From: Rhodococcus sp. RD6.2
GTDB taxonomy: Bacteria; Actinomycetota; Actinomycetes; Mycobacteriales; Mycobacteriaceae
Length of the DNA: 64,000 bases
Reading direction: 5' to 3'
NCBI RefSeq assembly: GCF_001040705.1
Contig: NZ_CVQP01000001.1
Span: 302,324-366,323 of the forward strand
Numbering within the stretch: position 1 is the first letter of the stretch; each line of letters begins with the position of its first letter. The notes beneath the pieces are model-generated. The model searched no databases. It was not told the origin of the DNA and saw only the letters and a list, made by a program, of their open reading frames with translations. Both the position numbers and the translations under genes were made by a program. This document shows positions 11,709 to 19,715 of this stretch, piece after piece.

Positions 11709-11731
11709 CGTGACTCCTCTCGTGTGATCTG

Positions 11732-12640
11732 TCAGTGCCCGTGGCCGGCAGGCTCGACGGGTGCGGTGGTGGTGGGGGCGGCTTCGTCGGCGATGAGGGT
11801 GAATTCTGCTGTGCGGACCGTGTTCTCGTGCCGGAAGTCAAGGAACAGTCGGTAGGTCCCCGAACTCGGGGCCTGAGCGTGGAACACGATGTCGGGGCCG
11901 GGTGCGGTGACGCCGTCGCCGGGTTCGCCCTGCGGGTGCACGTGCAGGTAGGCGAGGTCGCCGGTGCGCAGCGCGACCAGGTGGCCGTAGGCGCCGAGGT
12001 AGGGCTGCAGGTCGGTCACCGGCTGTCCGCCGCGGCTCACCGTGAGGGTGAGGGGACCGCCGGACGTGGACAGGTCCCCGGCCAACTCGACGCGGTACCC
12101 GTCGACCTCGGCGACCCGCGACGGCGACGGAGTCGGGACGGGGGAGTAGTCGCCCGCGACGTCGACGTTGCGTCCCAGAGTGAGGGCGGGTCCGCCGGAC
12201 GGCTGGAAGTCCGCGAACACCCGGTAGGTGCCACCGGTCGGCCAGGACCAGTCGATCGACCAGGTCCCGTCGGAGGACATCGTCGGGTGGACGTGCCGGA
12301 ACTCGGTGGTGTCGGTACGGACGACGATGAGGTGCAGCGCCTTGTCGTGCTGCTCGGTGAACTCGGTGACCGCAGCGCCGGACGGTTCGGTGATCCTGAA
12401 GTCGAGCGTGCCGGGTGTGTCCGCGGCGGCAGGGGCGGTGATCTCGGTCAGGGTGTAGCCCTGGTCGGAGATCTGGAGGCCCGCGGGTGTCGCGGATTCC
12501 GTCGACGTTGCGGCGTGGGTCTCGTGTGTGGTGGTGGACATGTCGATCGGGCTCCCGACGGCCGCCCCGACACCGAGGGCCGCCGCGAAGATCGCGGCGA
12601 GCCCCCCGGTGTAGGCGGTCAACTTTGTGGCGGTGTTCAT
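11732..12640 (-). CDS. Secreted copper-resistance-associated protein
   Basis: 302-residue protein with an N-terminal membrane segment or signal ([23 protein letters not shown]) and an extracytoplasmic remainder. Two similar halves each contain a histidine cluster ([15 protein letters not shown] at about 112 and [14 protein letters not shown] at about 227) within beta-rich segments ([28 protein letters not shown]). It ends in GHGH. The repeated HVHP plus His tail suggests extracytoplasmic copper binding. Similar proteins accompany copZ-copA in other Rhodococcus, by recollection. The start ATG at 12640 overlaps the copZ stop as ATGA. Confidence 0.75.
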   Translation of the reverse strand: MNTATKLTAYTGGLAAIFAAALGVGAAVGSPIDMSTTTHETHAATSTESATPAGLQISDQGYTLTEITAPAAADTPGTLDFRITEPSGAAVTEFTEQHDKALHLIVVRTDTTEFRHVHPTMSSDGTWSIDWSWPTGGTYRVFADFQPSGGPALTLGRNVDVAGDYSPVPTPSPSRVAEVDGYRVELAGDLSTSGGPLTLTVSRGGQPVTDLQPYLGAYGHLVALRTGDLAYLHVHPQGEPGDGVTAPGPDIVFHAQAPSSGTYRLFLDFRHENTVRTAEFTLIADEAAPTTTAPVEPAGHGH

Positions 12641-12846
12641 GACTGGACGGTGTAGCCGGCCTCGTCGACGGCGGATCGGACCGCGCCTTCGTCGACGGGG
12701 GCGGTGCTCGTGATCGTCACGAGGCCGGTGGGGACGTCGACCGCGATGTCGGTGACCCCGTCGAGCTTGCCGACCTCTTCGCGGACCGACGTCGCGCAGT
12801 GGCCGCAGGTCATCCCGGTGACGGTGTAGGTGGCGGTGGTGGTCAT
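12637..12846 (-). CDS. copZ: Copper chaperone, heavy-metal-associated domain protein
   Basis: 69-residue stand-alone HMA domain with the metal-binding motif GMTCGHC (Cys14, Cys17). It would bind Cu(I) in the cytoplasm and deliver it to CopA. ATG at 12846 is preceded by AAGGAG (positions about 12853-12858 on the reverse strand). A longer frame upstream reads through the operator and is unlikely. First gene of the copper operon. Confidence 0.9.
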   Translation of the reverse strand: MTTTATYTVTGMTCGHCATSVREEVGKLDGVTDIAVDVPTGLVTITSTAPVDEGAVRSAVDEAGYTVQS

Positions 12847-12864
12847 TGCGGACTCCTTATGCAT

Positions 12865-12912
12865 ATACGGGGTAGGGGTATCGACACGGATGAACATACC
12901 CCCGGGGGGTAC
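12865..12912. promoter_or_regulatory. CsoR-like operators in the copper operon promoter
   Basis: Two G/C-tract dyads precede copZ. At 12896-12912 ATACCCCC runs into GGGGGGTAC, nearly a perfect palindrome. At 12865-12881 the reverse strand reads ATACCCCTACCCCGTAT. Runs of C and G bounded by ATAC/GTAT are the hallmark of CsoR-family copper repressor sites. No csoR gene is in the window, so the repressor would be encoded elsewhere. The proximal dyad nearly abuts the Shine-Dalgarno sequence, so binding there should block initiation. Confidence 0.7.
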
Positions 12913-13141
12913 CTTCCGCAAGGCGTGAATCGAAGAAATTTCGCGTTGGCGATCCCGTGGTGGGCTCGCCGGTGTCGGATTTGAGCAGTGTTAAGCGAAT
13001 GCTGTTGCGGCACAGGTTGTTCGAAGTTGCACCCGAACTCGGGGGCGGCTGCGTAGCATGCCGTCGGGGCGGTGTTGTCTGGTTGTGCCGGTCGATGGTC
13101 GATCGGTGCTGCACCGTCGCTGTCGATCACGGGGGTATTTC

Positions 13142-13447
13142 ATGTCGTCACGTTCAGCCCGTCGCACGCTGTCGACGGTCGTCGTCGCCACTGCCCTGGG
13201 AGGCGCACTGGTGGGCGGTGGTGGTTCGGCCATGGCAGGCTCGCTCGACTGGACCGAGACCCCCAGCGCGGGGTCCGAGGCGGGGTCGGTGCTCCTGGAA
13301 GGGGCCGATCCGGTGAAAGCACTCAGCACGATCGTGGCCCCGGTCGTCGATGTGGTCGGTCCGGTGTTCATCTCCGTCTGCGCTGCCGTGCGGTATCTCC
13401 AGTCGGGCGAGAACTACTGCATCTTTCCGCCCGGCCCGATTGGGTGA
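13142..13447 (+). CDS. Small exported protein E (101 aa)
   Basis: Unrecognised protein. ATG at 13142 starts MSSRSARRTLSTVVVATALGG, a signal peptide with probable cleavage at SAMAGS (residue about 33). The mature part of about 68 residues has Ser/Gly/Glu-rich turns (TPSAGSEAGSVLLEGADP), a hydrophobic segment and two Cys spaced 13 apart (SVCAAVRYLQSGENYC) before a Pro-rich end. Layout and Cys pair match the exported protein at 7873. Function unknown. It converges on the giant carboxylase gene with a hairpin between them. Confidence 0.65.
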   Translation: MSSRSARRTLSTVVVATALGGALVGGGGSAMAGSLDWTETPSAGSEAGSVLLEGADPVKALSTIVAPVVDVVGPVFISVCAAVRYLQSGENYCIFPPGPIG

Positions 13448-13469
13448 CGTCGTGCCGGTGACCTAACGG

Positions 13470-13508
13470 CAGTGGGCGCCTCCGGACCATGTCCGGCGGC
13501 GCCCACTG
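13470..13508. terminator. Bidirectional terminator between small gene E and the carboxylase gene
   Basis: Inverted repeat with arms 13470-13487 and 13491-13508, 17 of 18 pairs matched, 3-base loop. It lies between two convergent genes (stops at 13447 and 13526). Confidence 0.8.
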
Positions 13509-13525
13509 CTGTTGGTGGTCGGTGA

Positions 13526-16500
13526 CTACTGGGAGTTCAGGACCTTGCCCATGCCGCGCTCGACGGCGGAGACGAGACGCGGGCGCAGGTCTGCGGCCGG
13601 CACGATGTCGTGCACGGATCCGACCTCCTTGGCGCGCTCGATGTTGTGGATCGCCTCGAATTCCGCGGCCACCTCGCCGAGCTTGGCGTTGCGGACCGCG
13701 GTCTTCGTGGTGGCGAGCTCGACGCGCAGTTCGGCGCGCTTGGCATCGTCGTCGGTGGCGGCGAGCTTGGCCTCGAGTTCCTTGACCTCGGGGTCCGCAG
13801 CGGTGCGGGCGTTGACGTCCCTGGTGAAGACGACGGCCGCGGCGGGCGCGCCACCAAGGACGGACGCGAACGATCCCTCGACCGCCAGCACCTCCATGTT
13901 CTCGTTCAGCGCTCCGGAGAACACGACGAACGCGCCGCCGTGGTAGCGGGAGATGACGACGAACACGATCGGGCCGTCGAAGTTGACGATGGCCCGGCCG
14001 ATCTCGGCGCCGTACTCGAGCTGCAGGTTCCGTAGCGACTCCGGGGAGCCGTCGAAGCCGGACAGGTTCGCCAGCACCACGACCGGACGGTTGCCGGACG
14101 CTGCGTTGATCGCGCGGGCCGTCTTCTTCGACGAGCGCGGGAACAGGGTGCCCGACGTCCACTGGTCGGGGCCGTCGGTCGGGAACCAGCCCTTGCGGGC
14201 GATGGCGCGGGACTCGATGCCGACGACGGTGACGGCATTGCCTCCGAGGTGCGCGTCGAACACCACCGAGGTGTCGGCGTCCGCCATGTCCGCCCAGCGT
14301 TCGAGGACGGCGTGGTCCTGGTCGACGACGGCGTGCATCACGGTGCGAATGTCGAACGGCTTCTTGCGGTCCGGGTTGGTCTCCGCGGAGAAGATCTCGC
14401 CGACCGTGGTGAACTCGCTGGACGGATGAACGTGCGGGAAGCAGCGCACGTCGCGGTCGATCGGGTCGGTCGACTCGGCCTTGCGCGGGAAGCGTTCCCC
14501 GGCCGCGAGGTACGAGTGCTCGTAGTGCGCGAACAGGACGCCGATCGCAGCCGTCAGGTCGGGTGCCCAGTACTGGGCCTGGCCGTTGGGGCCCATGACG
14601 CGGTCGTAGCCGCCGATGCCGAAGTTGTCCTCGGCGGAGACGCCGCCGGAGTAGTCGAGCGACTGCTTTCCGGTGAGCACCATCGCCGACTCCGGGGTCA
14701 TCACGAGGATGCCCTTGGTGTGCATGAGCATGGTCGCTTCGGCGTTCCAGTACGGCTGCGCGCCGACGTTGATACCCGCGACGATCACGTTGATCTCGCC
14801 GCCGTTCTGGGTGAACGTGATGATCCGGCGGAGGCCGCGGGACACCCAGTCCATGTTCTCGGTGCCGGACTCCATGGAGATGGTGGCGCCGGAGGAGAGG
14901 GCGAACCATTCGACCGGCACACCGAGGGATTCGGCGAGGTCGATGGCGGCGACGATGCGGGAGCATTCGGCCTCGGCGACGGTGCCGAGCGCCCGCGTCG
15001 GGTCGCCGAACAGTGCCACGCGGGTCATGCCCTCGGGATGGCGCTCGGTGGCGGTCTTGACGACGCCGACGATGATGCCCGCCTTGTTGCGCCCGTACGG
15101 CCGGTCGACGGGAAGCAGGGCTCCGGTGTCGTCGAGGTCGTACTCGACGAAGCTGCCGCCCGCGCTGAGCGCCGGGATCAGCTCGTAGGGGTAGACGGTC
15201 CCGCGGGCCTTCGAGCGCTGCACCTTCTGCGTGTACTCGTCGAGCGGCTTGAGGGGCTGCGTCGGCGGCTCGGTGACCGCGACCTGCAGACCCGCGCCGG
15301 ACCGGTACGAGAACCGGATCGCGACCTGGCGCGGGGTTGCGTTGGGCGCCTCCTGGATTCGGCAGATCAGGGTGATCTGCTCGATGCCCGCACCCACGGT
15401 CAACGGTGCGACGTGGCCCGCGATCGACGCGATCCGGTCCACGGCGATGTCGAGGCGCGGCCACACGTAGAGCACGACGCGGTTGTTGTCGAGACGCTTG
15501 CGTCCGCGTGCGGCCTGGGCGTTACGAATGCCGGCGAGGCAGGACGCGACGGCCCGTTCGATGGCGGGTGCCGCTTCGATCTCGCCCGCCTCGTCGAACT
15601 GCAAGGTGAGGTCGCGAACCTGGGCCATCGCGATCAGGCGCTCGTCGGACGGGTTGTCCTTGGCCGCGAGGTGATACACGTACGTGTCGGCGGGCGCGGG
15701 GAGTCGGGTGCCGTCGAAGTTCTTCAGGCGCCACATGTCGAGGCGCTGTGCGGTCAGCGGGTGCATGCCGCGGATGATGCGGTCCTCGGCAAGGCCGCCG
15801 TCCGCCGCGGGACGGAACGTGACCTGGCGCTGGGTGGTCATCGCACCCGGCACCGTGACGGTCACCGTGACCCGTCGCCACTGAGCGGATCCGTTGTGCG
15901 CCAGCAGTTCCGAGCGCAGCGTGTCGGCGAGCACATCGTCGTCCGCGGGCGCATCCGGCCAGGTCAGGTACAGATCTGCGACGAGGTTGACCGGCGCGGG
16001 TCCGGCCACCGAATCCGCCACGGCGAGTGCATCGGACAGGCGCGACTTCTCGGCCACCACCGACACCAGGTTCAGGTGTTCGCCGGAGAGCTCGAAAATT
16101 CCTGTGACGCAGGGAAGTCCGTGTCCATCGACGGACTTGACGTCCGACAGTCCGCGGATCTTGTAGTACTGCCGCGTGACGACCTCGAGAAGGTCGGCCG
16201 GAGCGGACCAGGGCTCCGCGAGGAGTCCGACGAGCGGTTCGGGGGTGTCGACCATGGCATCGATCCGCGCGGCACGGTCGGTGGCACCGGGCCGCTCGGT
16301 CAGGTACTGCAGGCTGCCCCGGACGCCGTCGTAGATCTGCTCGCGGGCACGTCGCACGACGGGCTCGTCGAAGATCCGGAAGTGCAGGCCGCGGGCCATG
16401 TCACCGATCAGCGGGTAGCGCAGCTGGGTGGCGACGACCAGACGGTCGAGCACCTCGCCCACCTCGGCGGACAGCGCGTCCCCGATCGGGAACTCGCGCA

Positions 16501-19054
16501 GCCAGTGCGACAGGAGTCCGGCGACGACCGGCACCTGGTGCTCGAGGCGCTGCAACGCGACGAACAGCCGGAACACGGCTTCCTCGAGCTCCGGGGTGCG
16601 GTCGAGCTCGACGATGTCGTAGTGCAGGAGCGAGCGGGACAGCCGCGCGCGGAACGACTCCGGGAGTCCTTCGAGTTCGACGTCGAGCGAGCGGAGGAAC
16701 GAGTGGAAGTGCTCGCGCGGGGAGTGCACCCGATCCTCGGTGTCGACACCGGCCGGCCGGTTCCGGGACAGTTCGCACAGGTCCGCGAACGTGGTCAGCA
16801 GTGCCAGTTCGGCCCGCACCAGGGTGGGGTCGGACTCGGGCAGGCGGTCGCGCAGGGACTCGTACTCGGCGAGCAGCGCCACCGCACGGGTGTCGTCGAC
16901 GTCGAAGCCGGTGATCATCGCGGTGAGCGAATCGAGCCGCGCGAGTGCCTCGGTGAGGTCGTCGCTGTCGTGGGTCTCGGGCATCGCGAACTCGACGCGC
17001 GGAGCCGTCGCGGTCACCGTCTCCTCGGAGACCTGATCGACGCGCAGCAGCGGAGCACCCGCGTCGACCTGGCCGTTCACGATCGCCAGGACCTCACGGA
17101 CGGTGCCCGCGTAGGGAGCGCGGATGGCGGTTTCCATCTTCATCGCCTCGAGGACGACAAGGGGGTCACCCGCCTCGACCTCGTCGCCGACGGCGACGGG
17201 CAGCGCGACGACAACGGCGGGCGACGGAGCGCGGACCACGCCGGCCTCGTCCTGGCTGATCTGGTGGCTGACGCCGTCGACCTCGACCAGGTGGTGCGCG
17301 GGACCGGTCACGGAGACGACGTGGGAGCGGCGGCCGCCGACGGTGAGCCTGCGCTCGAACTCGCCGAGCCGATCGACGTCGACCTCGACCTCACCGCTGT
17401 CACCGTCGACGAGGTAGCGGTGCGGGCCGACCTGGCCGACCTCGAACTGGTACGCCTGGCCCTGGTAGCTGAGCTCCACGCTGCGGCCGAGTGCCTTCTT
17501 GGTGCGGGGGCGTCCACCGCGCGCGGAGGTGAGGAACGCGGACCGCTCGCGGGCCTCCTCGGCGTCGTAGACGCCGATGGCCGTGGCGAGCAGCGCGATC
17601 GCGGCCGCGGGGGTCGGGCCGTTGTCGGTGCCCGCGCCCGTGCGGTCGAGCCATCCGGTGTCGGCGGATGCGCTGACGACCTCGTCGCGGTCGAGCAGAT
17701 CGAGGAGGAAGGACTTCGTGGTGGTGCCGCCGTCGAGGACGACCGTGGTTTCCCGGAGTGCGGTGCGCAGTCGTGCGAAGGCCTCGGACCGGTCTCGGCC
17801 CCAGGCGATCACCTTCGCGACCATCGAGTCGTAGTCGGGCGGGATGACGTCGCCCTGGGCGATGCCCGTGTCGACGCGGAGGCCGGAACCGAGCGGGAAC
17901 TTGAGGAGCTGCACGGTGCCGGGCGCCGGGGCGAAGCCGTTGTCGGCGTCCTCGGCGTTCAGACGGGCCTCGACGGCGTGGCCGAACTCCGTCGGGCAGT
18001 CACCGACGAGGGGGTTGCCGCCCGCGACGTGGATCTGCAGCTTGACCAGGTCGAGGCCGGTGGTGAACTCGGTGATCGGGTGCTCGACCTGGAGACGGGT
18101 GTTGACCTCGAGGAACGTGAACACCTGCTGCGACGGCTGGTACAGGTACTCGACGGTCGCGGCGCCGCAGTAGCCGGCGGCCTTGACGAGTTCCGCGGAC
18201 ACCTTCCGAAGCTCGGCGGACTGATCGGCCGTGAGCAGCGGGGACGCGGACTCCTCGATGACCTTCTGGTTCTTGCGCTGGATCGAGCAGTCACGGACGC
18301 CGGGTGCCCACACGTTGCCGTGTGCGTCGGCGATGACCTGGACCTCGACGTGGCGTGCCTCGGTGACGAGGCGCTCGATGAACACGACGGGGTCGCCGAA
18401 GGAGCGCTCGGCCTCGCCCTGGGTGCGCTCGAGAGCGAGTTCGAGCTCGTCCTCGGAGTACACCTTGCGGATGCCGCGGCCGCCGCCGCCGGAGCGGGCC
18501 TTGATGATCAGCGGGTAGCCGATGGCCTGGGCATGACGCCGGGCGTCGGCACGGGTCGTGACGGGGCCGCCGGACCACGGTGCGACGGGGACGCCGACCT
18601 TCTCGGCGAGCAGCTTGGCCTCGACCTTGTCGCCGAGAAGACGCATGGCGTCCGCGGACGGGCCGATGAACGTGATGCCGAGTCGGGCGCAGACGTCGGC
18701 GAAGCCGGGGTCCTCGGCGACGAAGCCCCAGCCGACCCACACGGCGTCGGCGCGGGCCTCGAGGAGTGCGCGCTCGAGTTCGACGTGGTCGAGGTAGGGG
18801 GTTGCGGCAGTGGTGGACGGGCGCAGCGTGACGCCTTCGTCGGCCTGCCTGACGAACATGGCGCGTCGTTCGGCCTCGGTGTGCAGGGCGATGACGGTGA
18901 TGTCGTGGTTGGAAGCAGAGTTGCCGGACGCTTCGCCCGAGGAGTTCTCGGCGTTGAGTTCCCGGACGGCGCGGATCAGGCGCACTGCCGCCTCGCCCCG
19001 GTTGACGACTGCGATTCGTCTGAACATCTGGTTGGCCACCATTCCCTCGTGCAT
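13526..19054 (-). CDS. Single-chain multidomain acyl-CoA carboxylase
   Basis: A 1842-residue biotin enzyme carrying all carboxylase activities on one chain. In order: biotin carboxylase (about 10-470; ATP-grasp loop GGGGRGIRKVY, VEVQVIAD, NTRLQVEHPITE), biotinyl domain (about 590-665; EAMKMET with biotin Lys639), a long helical central region (about 690-1260), and fused beta and alpha carboxyltransferase halves (about 1280-1842; SSGATISME, GGEINVIVAGINVG, RPVVVLANLSGF, ASVLGGAPAAAVVF). This order and the carboxyltransferase motifs resemble eukaryotic acetyl-CoA carboxylase more than the usual split AccA/AccD systems. Product would be malonyl-CoA or another carboxylated acyl-CoA. Start ATG 19054; 19042 and 19027 are alternatives. 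Confidence 0.9.
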   Translation of the reverse strand: MHEGMVANQMFRRIAVVNRGEAAVRLIRAVRELNAENSSGEASGNSASNHDITVIALHTEAERRAMFVRQADEGVTLRPSTTAATPYLDHVELERALLEARADAVWVGWGFVAEDPGFADVCARLGITFIGPSADAMRLLGDKVEAKLLAEKVGVPVAPWSGGPVTTRADARRHAQAIGYPLIIKARSGGGGRGIRKVYSEDELELALERTQGEAERSFGDPVVFIERLVTEARHVEVQVIADAHGNVWAPGVRDCSIQRKNQKVIEESASPLLTADQSAELRKVSAELVKAAGYCGAATVEYLYQPSQQVFTFLEVNTRLQVEHPITEFTTGLDLVKLQIHVAGGNPLVGDCPTEFGHAVEARLNAEDADNGFAPAPGTVQLLKFPLGSGLRVDTGIAQGDVIPPDYDSMVAKVIAWGRDRSEAFARLRTALRETTVVLDGGTTTKSFLLDLLDRDEVVSASADTGWLDRTGAGTDNGPTPAAAIALLATAIGVYDAEEARERSAFLTSARGGRPRTKKALGRSVELSYQGQAYQFEVGQVGPHRYLVDGDSGEVEVDVDRLGEFERRLTVGGRRSHVVSVTGPAHHLVEVDGVSHQISQDEAGVVRAPSPAVVVALPVAVGDEVEAGDPLVVLEAMKMETAIRAPYAGTVREVLAIVNGQVDAGAPLLRVDQVSEETVTATAPRVEFAMPETHDSDDLTEALARLDSLTAMITGFDVDDTRAVALLAEYESLRDRLPESDPTLVRAELALLTTFADLCELSRNRPAGVDTEDRVHSPREHFHSFLRSLDVELEGLPESFRARLSRSLLHYDIVELDRTPELEEAVFRLFVALQRLEHQVPVVAGLLSHWLREFPIGDALSAEVGEVLDRLVVATQLRYPLIGDMARGLHFRIFDEPVVRRAREQIYDGVRGSLQYLTERPGATDRAARIDAMVDTPEPLVGLLAEPWSAPADLLEVVTRQYYKIRGLSDVKSVDGHGLPCVTGIFELSGEHLNLVSVVAEKSRLSDALAVADSVAGPAPVNLVADLYLTWPDAPADDDVLADTLRSELLAHNGSAQWRRVTVTVTVPGAMTTQRQVTFRPAADGGLAEDRIIRGMHPLTAQRLDMWRLKNFDGTRLPAPADTYVYHLAAKDNPSDERLIAMAQVRDLTLQFDEAGEIEAAPAIERAVASCLAGIRNAQAARGRKRLDNNRVVLYVWPRLDIAVDRIASIAGHVAPLTVGAGIEQITLICRIQEAPNATPRQVAIRFSYRSGAGLQVAVTEPPTQPLKPLDEYTQKVQRSKARGTVYPYELIPALSAGGSFVEYDLDDTGALLPVDRPYGRNKAGIIVGVVKTATERHPEGMTRVALFGDPTRALGTVAEAECSRIVAAIDLAESLGVPVEWFALSSGATISMESGTENMDWVSRGLRRIITFTQNGGEINVIVAGINVGAQPYWNAEATMLMHTKGILVMTPESAMVLTGKQSLDYSGGVSAEDNFGIGGYDRVMGPNGQAQYWAPDLTAAIGVLFAHYEHSYLAAGERFPRKAESTDPIDRDVRCFPHVHPSSEFTTVGEIFSAETNPDRKKPFDIRTVMHAVVDQDHAVLERWADMADADTSVVFDAHLGGNAVTVVGIESRAIARKGWFPTDGPDQWTSGTLFPRSSKKTARAINAASGNRPVVVLANLSGFDGSPESLRNLQLEYGAEIGRAIVNFDGPIVFVVISRYHGGAFVVFSGALNENMEVLAVEGSFASVLGGAPAAAVVFTRDVNARTAADPEVKELEAKLAATDDDAKRAELRVELATTKTAVRNAKLGEVAAEFEAIHNIERAKEVGSVHDIVPAADLRPRLVSAVERGMGKVLNSQ

Positions 19055-19401
19055 CGATTTCTCACTTGTGTTGTCCGCCCCGTGCGCCGAGGGCACTCGG
19101 TGCGGACAGGCGGCAGCCGCGTCGAACATGTGCGAGCCGGGGCCCTCGACTGCCTGCGACCTCCACTGCCCCGGGTGTCGGGGATGGTCGCCGGATGCCG
19201 GGCGCCGTGCGGACGGAGGGGTCGACGATGACCGTTTCGGCCGGGATTTCCCGGCCGACCTCCGGCGCGTGATCGGCGCTACCGGAATGCCAGCATGCAT
19301 TATTTCGGCGGTGGTGTCATGTCGTTACAGGGTCGCTCAACATCGTTTTGCTGCAACGAAATTGGACCGCTGTTCGTGACATTCCGTCCGGTTTCGATGG
19401 C

Positions 19402-19435
19402 TACTTTCGAGTAGCTTTTCGCGTACTCGCGAGTA
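19402..19435. promoter_or_regulatory. Paired TACT-N4-AGTA operators
   Basis: Two copies of the dyad TACT-N4-AGTA occur at 19402-19413 (TACTTTCGAGTA) and 19424-19435 (TACTCGCGAGTA, a perfect 12-base palindrome). Their centres are 22 bases apart, two helical turns, so a dimer pair could bind on one face of the DNA. TetR-family lipid regulators commonly use such dyads. I cannot name the regulator. Confidence 0.6.
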
Positions 19436-19663
19436 GGTACTTTCCGGAGATGAATTTCTCCCGCACGGCTGCCTGTGACGCGTGGTACCGACCGAGGCGA
19501 GATGCGTCGAGTCGGTGCTGGTGGGCGCCGTGCGTGGGGCGCCGGGTGGGCCGCGGCACAGCCGGGGTGGGGGTTTCGTTACCGGATAGTGACGCTATCT
19601 GGACGTTTGCCCATGTGGTGCTGGGTGTCCTAATGCGGTACAAAACCTAGGTCACAACGAAAT

Positions 19664-19711
19664 CGTGACCATTATCACATTTACTTGTGATCTTTGGTGA
19701 CATACATCACC
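19664..19711. promoter_or_regulatory. Two CRP/GlxR-like sites before the WS/DGAT gene
   Basis: CGTGA-N6-TCACA at 19664-19679 and GGTGA-N6-TCACC at 19696-19711 both fit the CRP consensus TGTGA-N6-TCACA with changes only at the outermost bases. Centres are 32 bases apart (three helical turns). The second ends 4 bases before the start codon, so binding there would more likely repress. A further dyad, GGTCAC at 19650-19655 with GTGACC at 19665-19670, overlaps the first site. Confidence 0.6.
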
Positions 19712-19715
19712 CGAG

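Larger units (their letters stand above)
19055..19715. promoter_or_regulatory. Long divergent promoter region between carboxylase and WS/DGAT
   Basis: A 661-base gap without a convincing gene; frames on both strands have no recognisable features. It carries the promoters of two lipid genes reading outward, and the dense operator-like dyads listed separately at 19402-19435 and 19650-19711. The 19600-19710 part is noticeably AT-richer than the surroundings. Confidence 0.6.

Noticed and set aside
9886-11841. Long minus-strand frame overlapping copA
   Set aside because: It is another frame of copA, Arg/His-rich and without motifs, while the copA frame carries all P-type ATPase signatures.
6766-13525. 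A genomic island or transposon carrying the small exported proteins and copper genes
   Set aside because: No integrase, transposase, tRNA-associated att repeat or terminal inverted repeat was found, and base composition is not distinct by eye.
14249-19231. A 1660-codon open frame on the plus strand opposite the acyl-CoA carboxylase
   Set aside because: It is the antisense shadow of a real, motif-rich gene. Its product is a Val/Arg/Asp/Gly-rich sequence without domains, as expected from high-GC codon bias.
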